A DNA stretch of 7,687 nucleotides from Phocaeicola sp. GTDB lineage: Bacteria > Bacteroidota > Bacteroidia > Bacteroidales > Bacteroidaceae. The stretch covers positions 1 through 7,687 of the forward strand of contig JAHHQU010000087.1 of the NCBI GenBank assembly GCA_020026225.1. Reading direction: 5' to 3'. The position numbers were made by a program, and so were the translations under genes. Shown piece after piece: positions 6,276 to 7,687 of the stretch (the stretch's first letter is position 1; every line of letters begins with the position of its first letter). Below the pieces are notes generated by a model, which saw only the letters and a program-made list of their open reading frames with translations, was not told the origin of the DNA and did not search any database.

Positions 6276-6819
6276 TTTCTTCTTTGTAAGCGAAGAAACT
6301 GAAGTTTACACTTCCATAATGGCGATGTTCGATAAAATAGGGATGATTTTCAAAACTTAAATCTTTGCCATGTTCCAAGACGAAGAGTCCGTCTTCTTTC
6401 AGCAGCTTGTTCTCGAAAATCTTGTCTGGAATTTCTGCCAGATTCTTCAAAGCGTAAGGAGGGTCGGCAAAAATGAAGTCGAACTGTTGGTGGCAGCGTT
6501 CCATATATTGGAAGACATCTGCACGAAGTGGAAAACATTTGTCGGTCTTCACTTCTTTCATCACCTTGTTGATAAAAGAAAAATGTTGAGGATCTTTTTC
6601 GATGGAGATGACTTGGTCGCATCCTCTGGAAACCAGTTCGATGCTGATGCTTCCCGTCCCTGCGAATAAGTCGAGGGCGGTTACGCCGTCTTCAAAATCT
6701 ATATAGTTATTCAGAACATTGAACAGATTCTCTTTCGCAAAATCGGTTGTTGGACGGGCTTTGAACGTATGAGGTACGTCAAATCGTCTTCTCTTATAAA
6801 TTCCACTGATTACTCGCAT
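6235..6819 (-). CDS. rsmD: 16S rRNA (guanine(966)-N(2))-methyltransferase RsmD
   Basis: RsmD uses S-adenosylmethionine to methylate the exocyclic N2 of a 16S rRNA guanine (G966 in E. coli numbering) during assembly of the small ribosomal subunit. The 194-aa product starts MRVISGIYKRR and has the family signature RPTTDFAKENLFNVL at 22-36. The SAM-binding motif ALDLFAGTGSISIE is at 48-61, acidic E74 lies in the next strand (ISIEKDP), and the catalytic ADPPY is at 118-122. The fold ends at about 177 with NFSFFAY. A further polar tail follows, whose last 13 residues (182-194) are encoded antisense to the end of cls. The start overlaps the stop region of the DUF3822 gene by 10 bp, implying one transcript and probably coupled translation. 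Assignment to RsmD is firm from the motifs; the exact modified base is taken from the family. Confidence 0.95.
   Translation of the reverse strand: MRVISGIYKRRRFDVPHTFKARPTTDFAKENLFNVLNNYIDFEDGVTALDLFAGTGSISIELVSRGCDQVISIEKDPQHFSFINKVMKEVKTDKCFPLRADVFQYMERCHQQFDFIFADPPYALKNLAEIPDKIFENKLLKEDGLFVLEHGKDLSFENHPYFIEHRHYGSVNFSFFAYKEETTEQEPTDEQPTL
6274..6314. repeat. Two adjacent hairpins directly after the cls stop, inside the 3' end of rsmD
   Basis: AGTTTCTTC (6274-6282) and GAAGAAACT (6292-6300) form a perfect 9-bp inverted repeat with a 9-nt loop, starting within the cls stop codon. Immediately next, GAAGT (6301-6305) and ACTTC (6310-6314) form a 5-bp stem with a 4-nt loop. No T-run follows on either strand. 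They could protect or end the cls transcript, but they also lie in rsmD coding sequence (residues 169-181) and may be a by-product of its codons. Confidence 0.35.
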
Positions 6820-7628
6820 GTGATTAATGATTGGATGTCAAACGGAATAGCTTCTATCGGGGATGATTCCGACTGGTTGAATTCCGCATGAGGGTTAATA
6901 TTAAAAACGTGACGGATGTATTTTTGCAAGCAGGTAGTCACTTCCTTTCTGCTTTCAGGCTGACCTATCAGGTGTAACTCGTCTCTTTGTTGGTCGAACT
7001 TTAGCTGTTGCCATAAGTTTAGAATGTAATAATTTACGTCATTGCTTCCAGAAACCTGATACGTATTGACGATGAGTAGGCTTCCTCGGTTAAAAGCAAG
7101 AACGTCTACACTTCGTTCGTGGATGTTGGCGTAAAGTTTGAGGTTGTTTCCTTGAGTGCTCTTGTAGGAAAGGTGCTCAATTTGTGGGCTGACGGCAGCA
7201 AAGAAATTGGCTGAAGGAAATTGTTCCGACAGGAAGAGATGGGCAAGCTTGTCAAGTGAGAAGAGGATGACCGTATTGGTCTTTCCCAAAATGTTGCAAA
7301 GGATGAGTTCATTTTTCTGTTGTGGCAGATTCTGATAAAAGATAGCTTCCATCTGTTCGTCCTCAAACAGCTCCAGCGGTACGGGAGTATATCTGGATGA
7401 ATGCACCAAGATGTTTGTCTGCTTGAAAGGATGCTTCAGTTCGCTTGTGGCAGCAAGAAAGGCTTTGACGTTTGCAGCCATCGAACGCTGGGAGTTTATC
7501 GGATATACACGGTAATAGAAGTCGTTGCCCGATAAAGGGTTATAGATAGAAAAAGAAAATCCATCCGTACTAAGACGGATGGATAATGTATATTGTTCTG
7601 AGTTATTCAGATCAAATTGTTCAATCAT
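6810..7628 (-). CDS. DUF3822 family protein, function unknown
   Basis: This 272-aa protein has no signal peptide or membrane segment and should be cytoplasmic. It looks like a member of the Bacteroidetes family DUF3822, which sits next to rsmD in many genomes of the phylum as I recall them. Visible landmarks are an N-terminal beta-rich part (YTLSIRLSTDGFSFSIYNP, 13-31), the segment RYTPVPLELFED (79-90) that I regard as the family hallmark, and a second half beginning KLYANIHERSVDVLAFNRG (164-182). The alternation of an acidic strand, hydrophobic strand and a glycine turn there recalls the PilM/FtsA actin-like fold, but the nucleotide-binding motifs are not evident, so this is inference only. 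The gene starts 6 bp after the stop of the upstream gene and overlaps rsmD by 10 bp, which argues for an operon and possibly a role near rRNA or translation. The family call is fairly secure; the role is unknown. Confidence 0.88.
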   Translation of the reverse strand: MIEQFDLNNSEQYTLSIRLSTDGFSFSIYNPLSGNDFYYRVYPINSQRSMAANVKAFLAATSELKHPFKQTNILVHSSRYTPVPLELFEDEQMEAIFYQNLPQQKNELILCNILGKTNTVILFSLDKLAHLFLSEQFPSANFFAAVSPQIEHLSYKSTQGNNLKLYANIHERSVDVLAFNRGSLLIVNTYQVSGSNDVNYYILNLWQQLKFDQQRDELHLIGQPESRKEVTTCLQKYIRHVFNINPHAEFNQSESSPIEAIPFDIQSLITCE

Positions 7629-7634
7629 ACTGAA

Positions 7635-7687
7635 TTATTCCCAGTTACCAGCGTTGTTGTTTGGCTGTTCGATGTCACCTACTCTCA
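7635..7687 (-). CDS. 3' end of an unidentified gene, cut by the right edge
   Basis: On the minus strand only one of three frames is open from the window edge. It gives 16 residues ending GDIEQPNNNAGNWE before a TAA at 7635-7637. The stop is 6 bp from the DUF3822 start, a typical operon spacing. The polar, Asn-rich end is not enough to identify the product. The promoter of the DUF3822-rsmD operon presumably lies further upstream, outside the window. Confidence 0.55.
   Translation of the reverse strand, partial: RVGDIEQPNNNAGNWE

Noticed and set aside
1..7687. Mobile elements, CRISPR arrays, toxin-antitoxin or defence genes
   Set aside because: No transposase or integrase motifs, no direct-repeat arrays and no terminal repeats were seen. 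Gene content and codon use look uniform and housekeeping-like.

Overview
The window looks like ordinary chromosomal backbone from a member of the Bacteroidales, most likely Bacteroides or Phocaeicola. Four things point there. There is a full match to the Bacteroidetes promoter (TTTG-N19-TAnnTTTG) in front of a tRNA gene, with further TAnnTTTG boxes elsewhere. There is a large outer-membrane receptor with a carboxypeptidase-regulatory-like N-terminal domain. There is a DUF3822 gene, a family I know mainly from Bacteroidetes, next to rsmD. Start codons lack Shine-Dalgarno sequences. The genus is inferred, not shown.

Layout. The left end (minus strand) holds the 5' part of a tRNA-Pro (anticodon GGG) with its own promoter, preceded by aroB (3-dehydroquinate synthase, shikimate pathway). 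A 101-bp divergent intergenic region with two TACA...TGTA dyads separates aroB from a plus-strand group: a four-helix membrane protein of unknown function, then, 73 bp on, a 979-aa TonB-dependent-receptor-like outer-membrane protein with no SusD partner. After a roughly 100-bp intergenic stretch with a nested inverted repeat and a promoter-like box comes a cardiolipin synthase (PLD superfamily, two HKD motifs). It runs tail to tail into a minus-strand operon and overlaps the end of rsmD (16S rRNA guanine-N2 methyltransferase) by 41 bp. rsmD overlaps the 3' end of a DUF3822 gene by 10 bp, and that gene starts 6 bp after the end of a further gene cut off by the right edge.

The genes are mostly unrelated housekeeping functions: aromatic amino acid synthesis, translation (tRNA, rRNA modification) and envelope (receptor, membrane protein, cardiolipin). 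The receptor, the small membrane protein and cls form an envelope-related group, but no shared pathway is evident. I see no mobile element, CRISPR array, defence island or clear undescribed system. The points worth a second look are small: the dyads, the intergenic RNA-like fold, the antisense-encoded RsmD tail with tandem hairpins, the basic tail of the receptor, and the unknown DUF3822 and four-helix proteins.
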